From the NCBI GenBank assembly GCA_034435035.1, contig DAOTXW010000068.1, positions 114,690-178,689 on the forward strand: 64,000 nucleotides of DNA, written 5' to 3'. Every line of letters begins with the position of its first letter. Within the stretch, counting starts at the first letter, position 1. This DNA is from JAHEME01 sp034435035 (GTDB lineage: Bacteria > Chloroflexota > Anaerolineae > Aggregatilineales > UBA3940). Made by a program: the position numbers and the translations under genes. Below the pieces are notes generated by a model, which was not told where the DNA came from, searched no databases, and worked only from the letters and a program-made list of their open reading frames with translations. Of this stretch, positions 25,258-34,165 are shown piece after piece.

Positions 25258-27894
25258 ATGACTCTGACCAGAGCTGAACGCTATCAGGCCGCCCGCCGTG
25301 ATCTGGCAGCCGGTGCAGGCATCCCGGCGCGTGGGCCCGATGCAGCGGAAGGCGGCTGTGGTGTACTGGGGCTTGCAGCCAATACCCGAATTGCAGGCCG
25401 GCATGTGCTGTCGGCTTCGCAGCAGATGCACAACCGCGGCAACGGCAAGGGGGGCGGCATCGCGATGGCAGGCCTTGACCCCGCTGAGATGCGTGTGGAT
25501 CGTGCAACTCTGCAATCCCACACACTGCTCCAGATCGCACTGCTGGATCCCTCAGCCCGGGCCGAGGTCGAGGCGCAGTATATCACGCCGCATTTCGATA
25601 TCACGCAGGCCTATGAGGCGCCTCACCTGGATCACTTCCGCGCCGTCGATGGTCTTGAGCTGCGGCCCCCCGATGTCATGCGGTACTTCGTCCGGGTCAG
25701 GCCGAATGTGCTGGACAGGTTTGCCACCGAGAAGGGGCTGATCTCTCTGAGCGCCCGCGAGATCGAAGACGAGTTCATTTATCAGAACACCTTTCGCCTC
25801 AACCAGGCATTCTATGCCAGCCTGGGCGAGAAAAGAGCCTTCGTGCTGTCTCATGGCCGCGATCTGATCGTGCTCAAGATCGTGGGATATGCCGAGCAGG
25901 TCGTGGAGTACTACTGTCTCAACAATCAACACGCGCATGTCTGGATAGCCCATCAGCGCTATCCTACCAAAGGGCGCGTATGGCACCCGGGAGGCGCCCA
26001 CCCCTTCATCGGACTCAATGAGGCATTGGTCCATAATGGTGACTTCGCCAACTACCATGCGGTGAGTGAGTACCTTCAGCAGCGCGGGATGTCGCCGCTG
26101 TTCCTGACCGATACCGAAGTAGCGGTTCAGCTATTCGACCTGTGGGATCGGGTATATGCCTATCCCCTGGAAGCCACTCTGGAGGCCATGGCACCCACCA
26201 CTGACCACGACTTCACCTTGCTGCCCCCTGACCGCCAGGAGCTCTACCGCGTGATACAGGCAGCGCACATCCACGGCTCGCCTGACGGCCCGTGGTTCTT
26301 CATCGTGGCGCGCTCGCTGCCGGACGTAGAGCGCTGGGAACTGCTTGGCATCACCGATACCAGTATGCTGCGCCCACAGGTCTTCGCGCTGTACGAAAAC
26401 AGCACCGCCAGCCAGGCCGTGCAAATCGGGCTGATCGCCTCGGAACGGCAGGCTATCAATGCCTGTCTGCGGTCGCTGTCATCCGAAGACGATCGCTTCC
26501 GTCCGATAGCGGATCGCTACTGGGTTGCCCGCGGAGGCAGCCATACCGATGGGGGCGCCTTCCGCTTCACCGTGACTCCGGATGCTGGCCTCACCTGCCA
26601 CAACAAGTTCGGGGACCCGGTGACGGTAGCTGTTGGCCGCCAACACAGCAGTGCGGCAGCCGAGCCTCACCCACCCGATGCGTCCGATGTGTTCGTCGAG
26701 GATTTACGCACGCACACGTTGTTAGCCTTCGATGACGGCGGTTTGCCAACACTCTGGAGATGGCTCAGGCCCGCGCTCAGAACAGCGAGCTGGGATGAAC
26801 TGCGACGCGGGCTGACCTGGCTGGAGGCGTTCGGCGCCTGCGGTAGTGACGAGTGGGCATTCTCGCTGGATGCGCTCACGTGGATACGCGACCGGGCATT
26901 TGACCCCGGCAGCAAGAAGCGATCCTCGATCCTGACGCTGATTGACGCAAGCACAGCCCGGCATCTGGGGCGCGTCCCGGAACCGGGCGCACAAGACCAT
27001 CTGGGGGTGGGGCATGCTCTGCGCATCACCTGGCCGACTCGTCTGCTGCTGCGCCCGCCGGACGCCGGAGAAACTACACTGGTGCTGGACGCAGCGGACT
27101 TCCCCGCCGAGGGGGATGAGGCCGCAGCGCGCTTCATCGTCACTGCAGCCACACTGGGATGGCGAAAGATCATCACTTACAACTGGCGCGGCGGCCGCTT
27201 CGCTGGCTGTGGGCTTGGTCCAGGCAGTTCAGACATCCGGCTTGATCTGTACGGCGATGTCGGCGATTATGCCGGTTCGGGGCTTGACGGCGCCGAGATC
27301 CAACTCCATGGCGACGGACAGGATCAGCTCGGGCAGATCCTCCGCAGTGGGAAGCTCGTTGTGCATGGTGATGTAGGGCAGACCTTCCTGTACGGGGCCA
27401 AGGGCGGCGAGGTGTACGTGCGCGGATCGGCGGCAGGCCGCCCGCTGATTAACGCAGTGGGCAAGCCGCGGGTCGTGATCAACGGGACATGTCTGGACTA
27501 CCTGGCTGAGTCCTTCATGGCTGGCGACCCGCTGGCCGGCGGGGGATTCGTCATCCTCAACGGGATGGCCTTCGATGATGGCGGTCGGCTGATGCCGCTT
27601 GACACCCCCTACCCCGGTGGCAATCTGTTCTCCCTGGCATCGGGTGGGGCGATCTATCTCCGCGACCCCAACCGTAAAGTACAGCCCGATCAGCTTAACG
27701 GCGGCGCATTTGCCCGTCTTTCGGAGCAGGACTGGCGGTTGATCCTCCCTTATCTGCAGGAGAATGAGCGGCAGTTCGGGATCACACTGGATGACCTGCT
27801 CACGGTGGATGGGACGCGGTATGCTCCAGCCGATGTGTATCGGAAGGTGTGCATCCCGACAGGGATGGTGGAGCTGGAGACGGAAAACCGGTAG
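25258..27894 (+). CDS. Class II glutamine amidotransferase fused to GXGXG domain
   Basis: 878 aa from the ATG at 25258, chosen for GGAG 8 bases upstream (a GTG at 25249 is in frame). Residues about 34-430 form a glutamate synthase-type GATase: Cys34 in EGGCGVLGLA is the likely N-terminal nucleophile after removal of a 33-residue propeptide; AHQRYPTKG, GGAHPFIGLNEALVHNGDF and LTDTEVAVQL carry the Gln-binding residues. After a linker (about 440-600) comes a beta-helical GXGXG domain like the C-terminus of GltB (DVGDYAGSGLDGAEI, VHGDVGQTFLYGAKGGEVYVRG). Glutamine hydrolysis would feed ammonia to the FMN protein encoded just upstream; in canonical GltB the FMN domain lies between these two parts. 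Confidence 0.87.
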   Translation: MTLTRAERYQAARRDLAAGAGIPARGPDAAEGGCGVLGLAANTRIAGRHVLSASQQMHNRGNGKGGGIAMAGLDPAEMRVDRATLQSHTLLQIALLDPSARAEVEAQYITPHFDITQAYEAPHLDHFRAVDGLELRPPDVMRYFVRVRPNVLDRFATEKGLISLSAREIEDEFIYQNTFRLNQAFYASLGEKRAFVLSHGRDLIVLKIVGYAEQVVEYYCLNNQHAHVWIAHQRYPTKGRVWHPGGAHPFIGLNEALVHNGDFANYHAVSEYLQQRGMSPLFLTDTEVAVQLFDLWDRVYAYPLEATLEAMAPTTDHDFTLLPPDRQELYRVIQAAHIHGSPDGPWFFIVARSLPDVERWELLGITDTSMLRPQVFALYENSTASQAVQIGLIASERQAINACLRSLSSEDDRFRPIADRYWVARGGSHTDGGAFRFTVTPDAGLTCHNKFGDPVTVAVGRQHSSAAAEPHPPDASDVFVEDLRTHTLLAFDDGGLPTLWRWLRPALRTASWDELRRGLTWLEAFGACGSDEWAFSLDALTWIRDRAFDPGSKKRSSILTLIDASTARHLGRVPEPGAQDHLGVGHALRITWPTRLLLRPPDAGETTLVLDAADFPAEGDEAAARFIVTAATLGWRKIITYNWRGGRFAGCGLGPGSSDIRLDLYGDVGDYAGSGLDGAEIQLHGDGQDQLGQILRSGKLVVHGDVGQTFLYGAKGGEVYVRGSAAGRPLINAVGKPRVVINGTCLDYLAESFMAGDPLAGGGFVILNGMAFDDGGRLMPLDTPYPGGNLFSLASGGAIYLRDPNRKVQPDQLNGGAFARLSEQDWRLILPYLQENERQFGITLDDLLTVDGTRYAPADVYRKVCIPTGMVELETENR

Positions 27895-27908
27895 CCGACA
27901 CTCTCCCG

Positions 27909-27942
27909 GCGCACCTGCGATCGCCGGCTGTCGCAGGTGCGC
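27909..27942 (+). terminator. Terminator of the glutamate synthase-like operon
   Basis: Perfect 12-bp stem GCGCACCTGCGA / TCGCAGGTGCGC, 10-base loop, followed by TGCGTTTC. Starts 14 bases after the stop codon of the amidotransferase gene. Confidence 0.7.
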
Positions 27943-27960
27943 TGCGTTTCACCGCAAAGG

Positions 27961-27989
27961 TGGCAAAACCCCACGCTGTAGCATACAAT
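27961..27989 (+). promoter_or_regulatory. Possible promoter of mtnA
   Basis: TGGCAA (27961-27966) and TACAAT (27984-27989) with 17-base spacing. The -35 is weak. The leader to the ATG is about 75 bases with no SAM-riboswitch-like fold seen. Confidence 0.4.
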
Positions 27990-28071
27990 TCGGGCGGCTG
28001 GATCGGGCTGGCAGAGAAGAATGACCCCAGCCAGCATGCCTGTCACAGCAACAAGATGCCCGGAGAAGTAA

Positions 28072-29118
28072 ATGCGCACGGTTGATTGGCATGAGGGACG
28101 CGTTCGCTTGATTGATCAGCGTGTGCTCCCCTGGGAACTTACCCTGCTGGAGTACAGCGACTACCGCGAGGTAGCCGCCGCCATCCGGGATATGGTTGTC
28201 CGGGGAGCCCCGGCCATCGGGGCGGCGGCGGCTTTTGGCATGGCGCTGGCAACTGCCCAGGCGCCTTCTGCCAGCATGGATGCCTTCTTACAGTTCATGG
28301 ACGAAGCCGCTGCCACCATGAAGGCAGCACGACCGACTGCGGTCAATCTGAAATGGGCTGTTGATCGCATCATGCGCGCGGTGCAGGGATCTGCCATCTC
28401 TTCGCCAGATCAGGCCGGGCAGGCAGCACTCGCTGAAGCCCAGAGGCTGGCCGATGAGGATGTCGAGATCAACCGGCGAATGGCAGGGCACGGAGCGGGG
28501 CTTGTTCAGGACGGCTATCGCATCCTGCATCACTGCAACACAGGCGCCCTGGCCGCAGTGGACTGGGGAACGGCGCTGGGCGTCATCCGGATGGCCCACG
28601 AGCAGGGCAAGCGCATCCATGTGCTGCTGGATGAGACGCGACCACGCTTGCAGGGAGCAAGACTGTCCGCGTGGGAACTGAAGCAACTGGGCATCTCCTT
28701 TGACATCATCGCAGACAATGCGGCAGGGCACTTCATGCGCACCGGGCAGGTAGACCTCGTATTGGTAGGCTCCGATCGCACAGCAGCCAATGGAGATGTA
28801 GCCAACAAGATCGGGACCTATCAGGTCAGCGTGCTCGCCCGTGAGAACGGGGTGCCCTTCTACCCGGTTGTGCCGACTTCGACCATCGACCTGTCACTAC
28901 CCGACGGCGATCACATCCCTATTGAGGAGCGTGACCCCTCAGAAATACGCACCCCATTCGGCCATGCGATCGTCCCTGATGACTACCCGGCCCGCAATCC
29001 CGCCTTCGATGTGACCCCCCACCGCTACATCACCGGAATCGTTACCGAGAACGGCATTGCGTATCCGCCGTTTGAAGCCAGCCTGCGCAGGCTGGTTGAG
29101 ACATCGGGCGCAGGCTGA
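28072..29118 (+). CDS. mtnA: S-methyl-5-thioribose-1-phosphate isomerase
   Basis: Converts methylthioribose-1-phosphate to methylthioribulose-1-phosphate in the methionine salvage pathway. 348 aa, normal length. Family motifs: RGAPAIGAAAAFGMALA, the catalytic Cys region HHCNTGALAAVDWGTALG, LDETRPRLQGARLSAWEL, and VGSDRTAANGDVANKIGTY with the catalytic Asp. GGAG lies 8 bases before the ATG. It is 2 bases upstream of rfbF and so probably co-transcribed with sugar-nucleotide genes; no other salvage gene is next to it, although ahcY is 8 kb downstream. Confidence 0.94.
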   Translation: MRTVDWHEGRVRLIDQRVLPWELTLLEYSDYREVAAAIRDMVVRGAPAIGAAAAFGMALATAQAPSASMDAFLQFMDEAAATMKAARPTAVNLKWAVDRIMRAVQGSAISSPDQAGQAALAEAQRLADEDVEINRRMAGHGAGLVQDGYRILHHCNTGALAAVDWGTALGVIRMAHEQGKRIHVLLDETRPRLQGARLSAWELKQLGISFDIIADNAAGHFMRTGQVDLVLVGSDRTAANGDVANKIGTYQVSVLARENGVPFYPVVPTSTIDLSLPDGDHIPIEERDPSEIRTPFGHAIVPDDYPARNPAFDVTPHRYITGIVTENGIAYPPFEASLRRLVETSGAG

Positions 29119-29120
29119 CA

Positions 29121-29894
29121 ATGAAAGTCGTGATCCTGTGCGGGGGCAAAGGGACCCGCATGGCAGATGCCAACACGGATGCCAAAGCGCTGGTCCCCAT
29201 CGGTGGTCGGCCTATCCTGTGGCATATCATGAAGATCTACGCAGCGTCCAACTATACGGACTTCGTGCTGACGCTCGGCCACGGGGCCGACGCCATCAAG
29301 CGCTACTTCCTTGACTACGAGCCGATGATGCATGATTTCACCCTTTGCCTGGGTGAGCATCCAGAGGTCACCTATCATCAACGCCACCAGGAGGATGGCT
29401 GGCGTGTGACCATGGCAGACACCGGTCTGGACACCAACAAGGGAGCCCGGCTGCGGCGCGTTCTGCCTTATTTAAACGGCGAGGCGTTCCATGTGACCTA
29501 CGGCGATGGCCTGGGCAATGTGGACATCCAGGCGCTCACCGCTTTCCATCGCTCACACGGCCGCCTGGCCACATTGACAACCGTCCAACCCTACTCGCAG
29601 TACGGGATCGTCCAGATTGGAGCGAGCGAGCTGGTCGAGGGCTTTGAAGAAAAGCCCCATCTGACCGACTGGATCAACGCCGGGTTTATGGTCTTTGAAC
29701 CAGGAGTGGCGGACTATCTTGATGATAGCCAGTCGCTTGACCTGGAGAAGGAAGTGCTGGTCCGGCTGGCCCGCGATCGTCAGCTTGTTGCTTACCGTCA
29801 CGAGGGGTTCTGGCGCTCAATGGATACGTTCAAAGAGGCGCGTGAAATGGATCGCCTGTGGCACGACGGGGCACCGTGGAAGGTATGGCCGTGA
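29121..29894 (+). CDS. rfbF: Glucose-1-phosphate cytidylyltransferase
   Basis: Makes CDP-glucose from CTP and glucose-1-phosphate, first step to CDP-linked 3,6-dideoxyhexoses. 257 aa, the usual RfbF length. N-terminal nucleotide site VILCGGKGTRMAD; PIGGRPILWHIMKIY; the RfbF-specific VTMADTGLDTNKGARLRR and FHVTYGDGLGNVD; EGFEEKP and FWRSMDTFKE near the end. The DTG and YGDG elements separate it from thymidylyl- and uridylyltransferases. Starts 2 bases after mtnA and overlaps the next gene by 10 bases. Confidence 0.9.
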   Translation: MKVVILCGGKGTRMADANTDAKALVPIGGRPILWHIMKIYAASNYTDFVLTLGHGADAIKRYFLDYEPMMHDFTLCLGEHPEVTYHQRHQEDGWRVTMADTGLDTNKGARLRRVLPYLNGEAFHVTYGDGLGNVDIQALTAFHRSHGRLATLTTVQPYSQYGIVQIGASELVEGFEEKPHLTDWINAGFMVFEPGVADYLDDSQSLDLEKEVLVRLARDRQLVAYRHEGFWRSMDTFKEAREMDRLWHDGAPWKVWP

Positions 29895-30901
29895 AGAGAC
29901 CCGAAGAACGTCGTCTGTTCTGGCGGGACCGCCCGGTTCTGGTAACAGGCTGCACGGGCATCCTGGGATCCTGGCTAACCCGCGCCCTGCTCGATCTGGG
30001 CGCTGATGTGGTGGGACTGGTGCGCGATTGGATCCCCAACAGTGAACTGGTTCGCAGCGGAACCCTTGAGCGCATGCGCATAGCCCGCGGCGACGTGGCC
30101 GACTTCAGCCTGATGAGCCGGGTGTTTGCCGAGTATGAGATCGACACCTGCTTTCACCTGGCAGCTCAGACCATCGTCGGTATCGCCAACCAGATGCCCC
30201 TCTCCACTTTTGAGACAAACATCAAGGGCACCTGGACCGTCCTCGAAGCAGCCCGCATCTGGCCGGGTACCCGGCGGGTCATCGTGGCCTCATCAGACAA
30301 GGCATACGGCGACCACGAAACCCTCCCCTACGACGAAACTGCACCGCTTCAGGGGCAGCACCCCTACGATGTGAGCAAGAGCTGCGCCGACTTGATTGCG
30401 CTGGCCTATGCGAAGACCTATGAACTGCCGGTTGCAATCACGCGTTGCGGCAACATGTATGGGGGTGGAGACCTGAACTGGAACCGCATCGTTCCGGGTA
30501 CAATGCGCTCTGTCCTGCGAGGTGAACGTCCGGTGGTGCGCTCAGACGGAAGCCCGCGCCGCGACTACATCTTTGTGCTGGATATTGTGGATGCATATCT
30601 GACGCTGGCCGAGGCGATGCGGGAAGGCGCGCTGAGCGGCGAGGCGTTCAATTTCGGGCTGGATCAACCGATGAGCGCGCTGGAGATGGTCGAACGGATC
30701 ATCGCCCTCTCCCCCTACCCCGAACTGACCCCCATCGTCAAAGGAAGCGCCCCCAACGAGATCCAGGATCAATACCTGAGCAGCGAGAAGGCAAAGCGGC
30801 TGCTGGGCTGGCAGGCCGCGCATACGCTCGATCAGGGACTTGCGCAGACCATGCAATGGTATGCCGATTACCTGAGTCACGCGGAAGGCGGCGCCCGATG
30901 A
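29885..30901 (+). CDS. rfbG: CDP-glucose 4,6-dehydratase
   Basis: 338 aa extended SDR enzyme giving CDP-4-dehydro-6-deoxyglucose. NAD site VTGCTGILGSWL; FHLAAQTIVGIANQ and PLSTFETNIKGTWTVLEA are close to the RfbG pattern; ASSDKAYGDH and the YxxxK as YDVSKSCADL supply the catalytic set. ATG at 29885 overlaps rfbF; a GTG six bases later is an alternative. Its position directly after rfbF supports CDP-glucose as substrate. The last bases overlap the next small gene as ATGA. Confidence 0.88.
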   Translation: MAVKRPEERRLFWRDRPVLVTGCTGILGSWLTRALLDLGADVVGLVRDWIPNSELVRSGTLERMRIARGDVADFSLMSRVFAEYEIDTCFHLAAQTIVGIANQMPLSTFETNIKGTWTVLEAARIWPGTRRVIVASSDKAYGDHETLPYDETAPLQGQHPYDVSKSCADLIALAYAKTYELPVAITRCGNMYGGGDLNWNRIVPGTMRSVLRGERPVVRSDGSPRRDYIFVLDIVDAYLTLAEAMREGALSGEAFNFGLDQPMSALEMVERIIALSPYPELTPIVKGSAPNEIQDQYLSSEKAKRLLGWQAAHTLDQGLAQTMQWYADYLSHAEGGAR

Positions 30902-31305
30902 TCGATCTCGCACTTGCCGGCTGGCTTGCCGATCTGATTCAGCAGACAGTGGAAATGCTGGACTCGCGCCCGGGACTTACCTGTGAAGTGGAGGGCGATG
31001 AGTTCAACTGGGTTCAGGTTATCCCAGAGCCCGGCCAGGATGGCAAACTGCTCGACAGCTACCTGCTAAACTTCGCGTTCCGCGGCCACTTCGGGAATCC
31101 ATTGGAGGTGCTCCGCCATCTCGGCGTGAGCCTGCCGCCGGGCACACGTTGCCTTTCGTGGGAAGATGGCAGCCACGCCACTCTCCGGGTGCGGGGCGAT
31201 ATCCCGGTGGCAGCGCTGGCACTGCTGGTTGGCAGTCTGCACCAGAAGGTCGGCGGCGCGCCTGATGATCTCGATCTGAGCGTCCAGATTCAGCATGGAC
31301 TATAA
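30898..31305 (+). CDS. Unknown small protein, related to its neighbour
   Basis: 135 aa, acidic, no membrane segment or signal. I do not recognise a family. Its C-terminal half (LPPGTRCLSWEDGSHATLRV, then VAALALLVGSLHQKVGG and DLDLSVQIQ) can be aligned with the same region of the next gene (LPVGARVISWEPGIFVDIAL, EALARLIVSIITSLHG, GVEVSM), so the two are diverged paralogues. Start overlaps the rfbG stop by 4 bases, and it sits between rfbG and the SDR-RfbH fusion, so a role tied to the CDP-sugar pathway or its complex is a reasonable guess only. Confidence 0.6.
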   Translation: MIDLALAGWLADLIQQTVEMLDSRPGLTCEVEGDEFNWVQVIPEPGQDGKLLDSYLLNFAFRGHFGNPLEVLRHLGVSLPPGTRCLSWEDGSHATLRVRGDIPVAALALLVGSLHQKVGGAPDDLDLSVQIQHGL

Positions 31306-31308
31306 GGC

Positions 31309-31737
31309 ATGGCCGGCTCTCGGCGACGCGTGCGTCTGGGCAGCGGGCTGGACCTGCGTAAGCTGGCCGATACGATCGCCCATCTGGCCGATTCTGAAGG
31401 GGCCCCGCTGGCGCTGATCTGCAATCTGGCGCGTCACGCCGACTCATGGGTGCATCTGTCCCGAGACCCATCCGGTGAATGGAACGGCTCTCCCTGCTGG
31501 AAACTCGTCGCTGGCTTGCCACCGGTCGAATCCGCTCCAACAGCTTTGGCGGCTGCGGCCGTTGATCTGCCTGTCGGGGCGCGGGTGATCAGCTGGGAGC
31601 CCGGCATCTTCGTCGATATTGCGCTTCCGCTGAACACCGGCCCCGAGGCGCTGGCCCGGCTTATCGTCAGCATCATCACCAGCCTCCACGGCGTCACTGA
31701 CGTGGCGGGTGTGGAGGTTTCTATGGAGACCCTGTAG
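31309..31737 (+). CDS. Unknown small protein, paralogue of upstream gene
   Basis: 142 aa with a short basic N-terminus (SRRRVRLGSG), no membrane segment. Shares order and spacing of elements with the upstream 135-aa protein: an N-terminal helix (RKLADTIAHLA), a W-containing strand (SWVHLSRDPSG), the LPVGARVISWEPG turn and a final helix plus strand. Three bases separate it from the previous stop and three from the next start. Function unknown. Confidence 0.6.
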   Translation: MAGSRRRVRLGSGLDLRKLADTIAHLADSEGAPLALICNLARHADSWVHLSRDPSGEWNGSPCWKLVAGLPPVESAPTALAAAAVDLPVGARVISWEPGIFVDIALPLNTGPEALARLIVSIITSLHGVTDVAGVEVSMETL

Positions 31738-31740
31738 ATC

Positions 31741-34074
31741 ATGGCGGACAGCGGCTTTCGCAGTGATAGATCCCTGGCAGGCATGCCCGTGGTGGTGACG
31801 GGCGGGACTGGATTCATCGGCTCTCACCTCGTGCGCCGACTGGTGGCAGAGGGCGCACGGGTCACCGTGTTCACGCGGCACACCGCTGATCGGCGCCGCA
31901 TCCGCGATGTGCTGGAGTCCATTGACCTGCGTGATGTCGACATCCGCACCTTCTCCGTGGTCAGCAACGAAATGGACAGGCTACACCCTGAGGTGGTGTT
32001 TCACCTGGGCGCGGAAGGGGTTACCGACCCTTATCTCTCTCACCACCTGGCACTACGCACCAACCTTGATGGCACCATCAACACGGTGCGCGCGGCTGCC
32101 AAAGCAGGAGCGCGGCGGATCATCCAGACAGGAACCAGCCATGAGTACGGTGACCTGGCAGCTGAAGGGCGGCTCGACCCGATCTCGCCCTACGCGGCAT
32201 CCAAAGTCGCTGCCTGGGCATTCTCTCACATGTACCACCGGACCATGGGATGGCCTATCGTCAGTCTGCGGCTGTTTCAGGTGTACGGGCCTGGCCATCA
32301 TGGGACGCTAATTCCATCGGCTATTGAGGCAGGCCTCAATGGGCATGTGTTTCCGACAACGCCCGGCGAGCAAATAAGGGACTGGGTCTATGTAGATGAC
32401 GTTGTCGAGGCATACATTCGTGCTGCGCTCGCGGACGGAGTGGATGGCGAGACTATTGACATCGGCACCGGCACTGGCACCAGCGTCAGGGAAGTGGTCG
32501 AGCTGATCTTCAGCCACTTCGCAGACGCGCGACCTCATATTGGCGCACTGCCGTACCGTCCGGGCGAAGTGTGGTCGCAGGTCGCCCGGACTGAGACGGC
32601 TAAGTCCAAACTTGGCTGGGAGGCCACGACACCGCTGGCCGAAGGTCTACGGCGCACCATCGCAGCACATATCCGCGGGTACCCGGAAACGACCGCTGCT
32701 GTGCCAGCCGCACCACCGCAGGAGTCGGCGAGCGCCGCCTCCGGGGCCGAGGCATTGAGAGCAGAGATCCTCGACAGAGTGACGGAATACTACCGGCTGG
32801 CCCATGAGGCTCATGAGTGGGAGCCCGGACGTACGCGGGTCCAGTACGCAGGCCGCGTATTTGACGAGCACGAGATGCGAAACATGGCCGACTCTGTCCT
32901 GGAGTTCTGGCTCACGGCGGGGCGCTATGCCGAAACCTTCGAAGAAAAGCTCGGCCGCTATCTGGGCGTTCGGGAGGTTATCCCGGTCAATTCCGGCTCC
33001 TCTGCCAACCTGGTCGCGATCACGACTCTGTGCTCCCGCCAGCTCCACAGCCGTCCCCTTGAGCCCGGGGACGAAGTTATCACGCCCGCGGTGACATTCC
33101 CGACCACCCTGGCACCGATCATCCAGAACCGGCTTGTCCCCGTGCTGGTTGACAGCCAGATGGGCAGCTACAACCTGGATGTCTCCCAGCTTGAGGCAGC
33201 CCTGTCACCGCGGACACGCGCGATCTTCGCGGCTCATACCCTGGGCAATCCGGTCGAGATGGATGCACTGATGGAGTTTGCACGTCAGCACGACCTTTAC
33301 GTGATTGAGGACAATTGCGACGCGCTCGGCAGCCGATACGACGGCCGGATGACAGGGACGATCGGCCACCTGGGGACCAGCAGCTTTTACCCTGCCCATC
33401 ACATCACCCTGGGAGAAGGTGGCGCCGTTTACACCAACAGCCGGCGCCTGGCCAAGATTGCCCGCACCATTCGGGATTGGGGTCGCGACTGCTGGTGCGG
33501 TTATATCAATCCTCCCAACGGACGCTGCGGCAAGCGCTTCGACTGGGCCATCGATGGCGCAGAGGACATCCGCTATGATCACCGCTACCTGTTTACGGAA
33601 ATAGGGTACAACCTCAAGCTCACCGATCCCCAGGCTGCTGTCGGAGTCGCTCAGTTGGAAAAGCTGCCAGACTTCGTGGCTGCCCGTAAGCGGAACTTCC
33701 GCGTCCTGTACGAGGGCCTCAAGCCGCTGGAGCAGTTCTTCATCCTGCCCACCTGGAGCCCCAAGGCAGATCCGAGCTGGTTTGCCTTCCCCATCACGGT
33801 AAGATCCGAAGCGCCATTCGAGCGCGGCCCACTCCAGCGCTACCTGGAGGAGCGTCTGATCGAGACCAGGCTGTTGTTCGCCGGCAACATCCTCAAGCAG
33901 CCCGGCTATCGCCATGCACCATGCCGGGTAGTAGGGAATCTGCCCGTGGCCGATCATGTGATGCGCAGCACGTTCTTTGTGGGGGTCTATCCCGGGCTCG
34001 GGCAGGCTCAGCTGAGCTACATGCTGGAGATATTCTATGATTTCGTCAAGAGCCAGCACCTGGCCGGCGACTGA
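31741..34074 (+). CDS. Fusion of SDR epimerase/reductase and CDP-4-keto-6-deoxyglucose 3-dehydrase (RfbH)
   Basis: 777 aa. Residues about 15-325: extended SDR with VTGGTGFIGSHL, GTSHEYG and YAASK (YxxxK). Residues about 325-345: Ala/Pro linker. Residues about 345-777: aspartate-aminotransferase-fold RfbH/DdhC (E1). The usual PLP lysine is replaced by His (H553 in YPAHHITLGEGG), the hallmark of this dehydrase, and the [2Fe-2S] cysteines C526, C584, C586, C596 fit CX57CX1CX9C (the known form has X7 last). E1 removes the C3 hydroxyl of CDP-4-keto-6-deoxyglucose with an E3 reductase that is not in this window. The SDR half could be the 4-reductase that finishes a CDP-3,6-dideoxyhexose (paratose/abequose type). 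Confidence 0.85.
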   Translation: MADSGFRSDRSLAGMPVVVTGGTGFIGSHLVRRLVAEGARVTVFTRHTADRRRIRDVLESIDLRDVDIRTFSVVSNEMDRLHPEVVFHLGAEGVTDPYLSHHLALRTNLDGTINTVRAAAKAGARRIIQTGTSHEYGDLAAEGRLDPISPYAASKVAAWAFSHMYHRTMGWPIVSLRLFQVYGPGHHGTLIPSAIEAGLNGHVFPTTPGEQIRDWVYVDDVVEAYIRAALADGVDGETIDIGTGTGTSVREVVELIFSHFADARPHIGALPYRPGEVWSQVARTETAKSKLGWEATTPLAEGLRRTIAAHIRGYPETTAAVPAAPPQESASAASGAEALRAEILDRVTEYYRLAHEAHEWEPGRTRVQYAGRVFDEHEMRNMADSVLEFWLTAGRYAETFEEKLGRYLGVREVIPVNSGSSANLVAITTLCSRQLHSRPLEPGDEVITPAVTFPTTLAPIIQNRLVPVLVDSQMGSYNLDVSQLEAALSPRTRAIFAAHTLGNPVEMDALMEFARQHDLYVIEDNCDALGSRYDGRMTGTIGHLGTSSFYPAHHITLGEGGAVYTNSRRLAKIARTIRDWGRDCWCGYINPPNGRCGKRFDWAIDGAEDIRYDHRYLFTEIGYNLKLTDPQAAVGVAQLEKLPDFVAARKRNFRVLYEGLKPLEQFFILPTWSPKADPSWFAFPITVRSEAPFERGPLQRYLEERLIETRLLFAGNILKQPGYRHAPCRVVGNLPVADHVMRSTFFVGVYPGLGQAQLSYMLEIFYDFVKSQHLAGD

Positions 34075-34165
34075 CCGGCGGCAGGCAGGTGGCAGGGGCC
34101 AGTTCCGGAAGGTATACTTTTCGCCAGCCGGGGGGACCGGACTCTGACCTCATGCGTGGAGCCGC

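Noticed and set aside
27990..28071. SAM riboswitch before mtnA
   Set aside because: No kink-turn or conserved SAM-box sequence is visible in the short leader.
29121..29894. Glucose-1-phosphate thymidylyltransferase (RfbA) reading of the nucleotidyltransferase
   Set aside because: The DTG and TYGDG elements and the neighbouring rfbG and RfbH domain favour the cytidylyltransferase RfbF.
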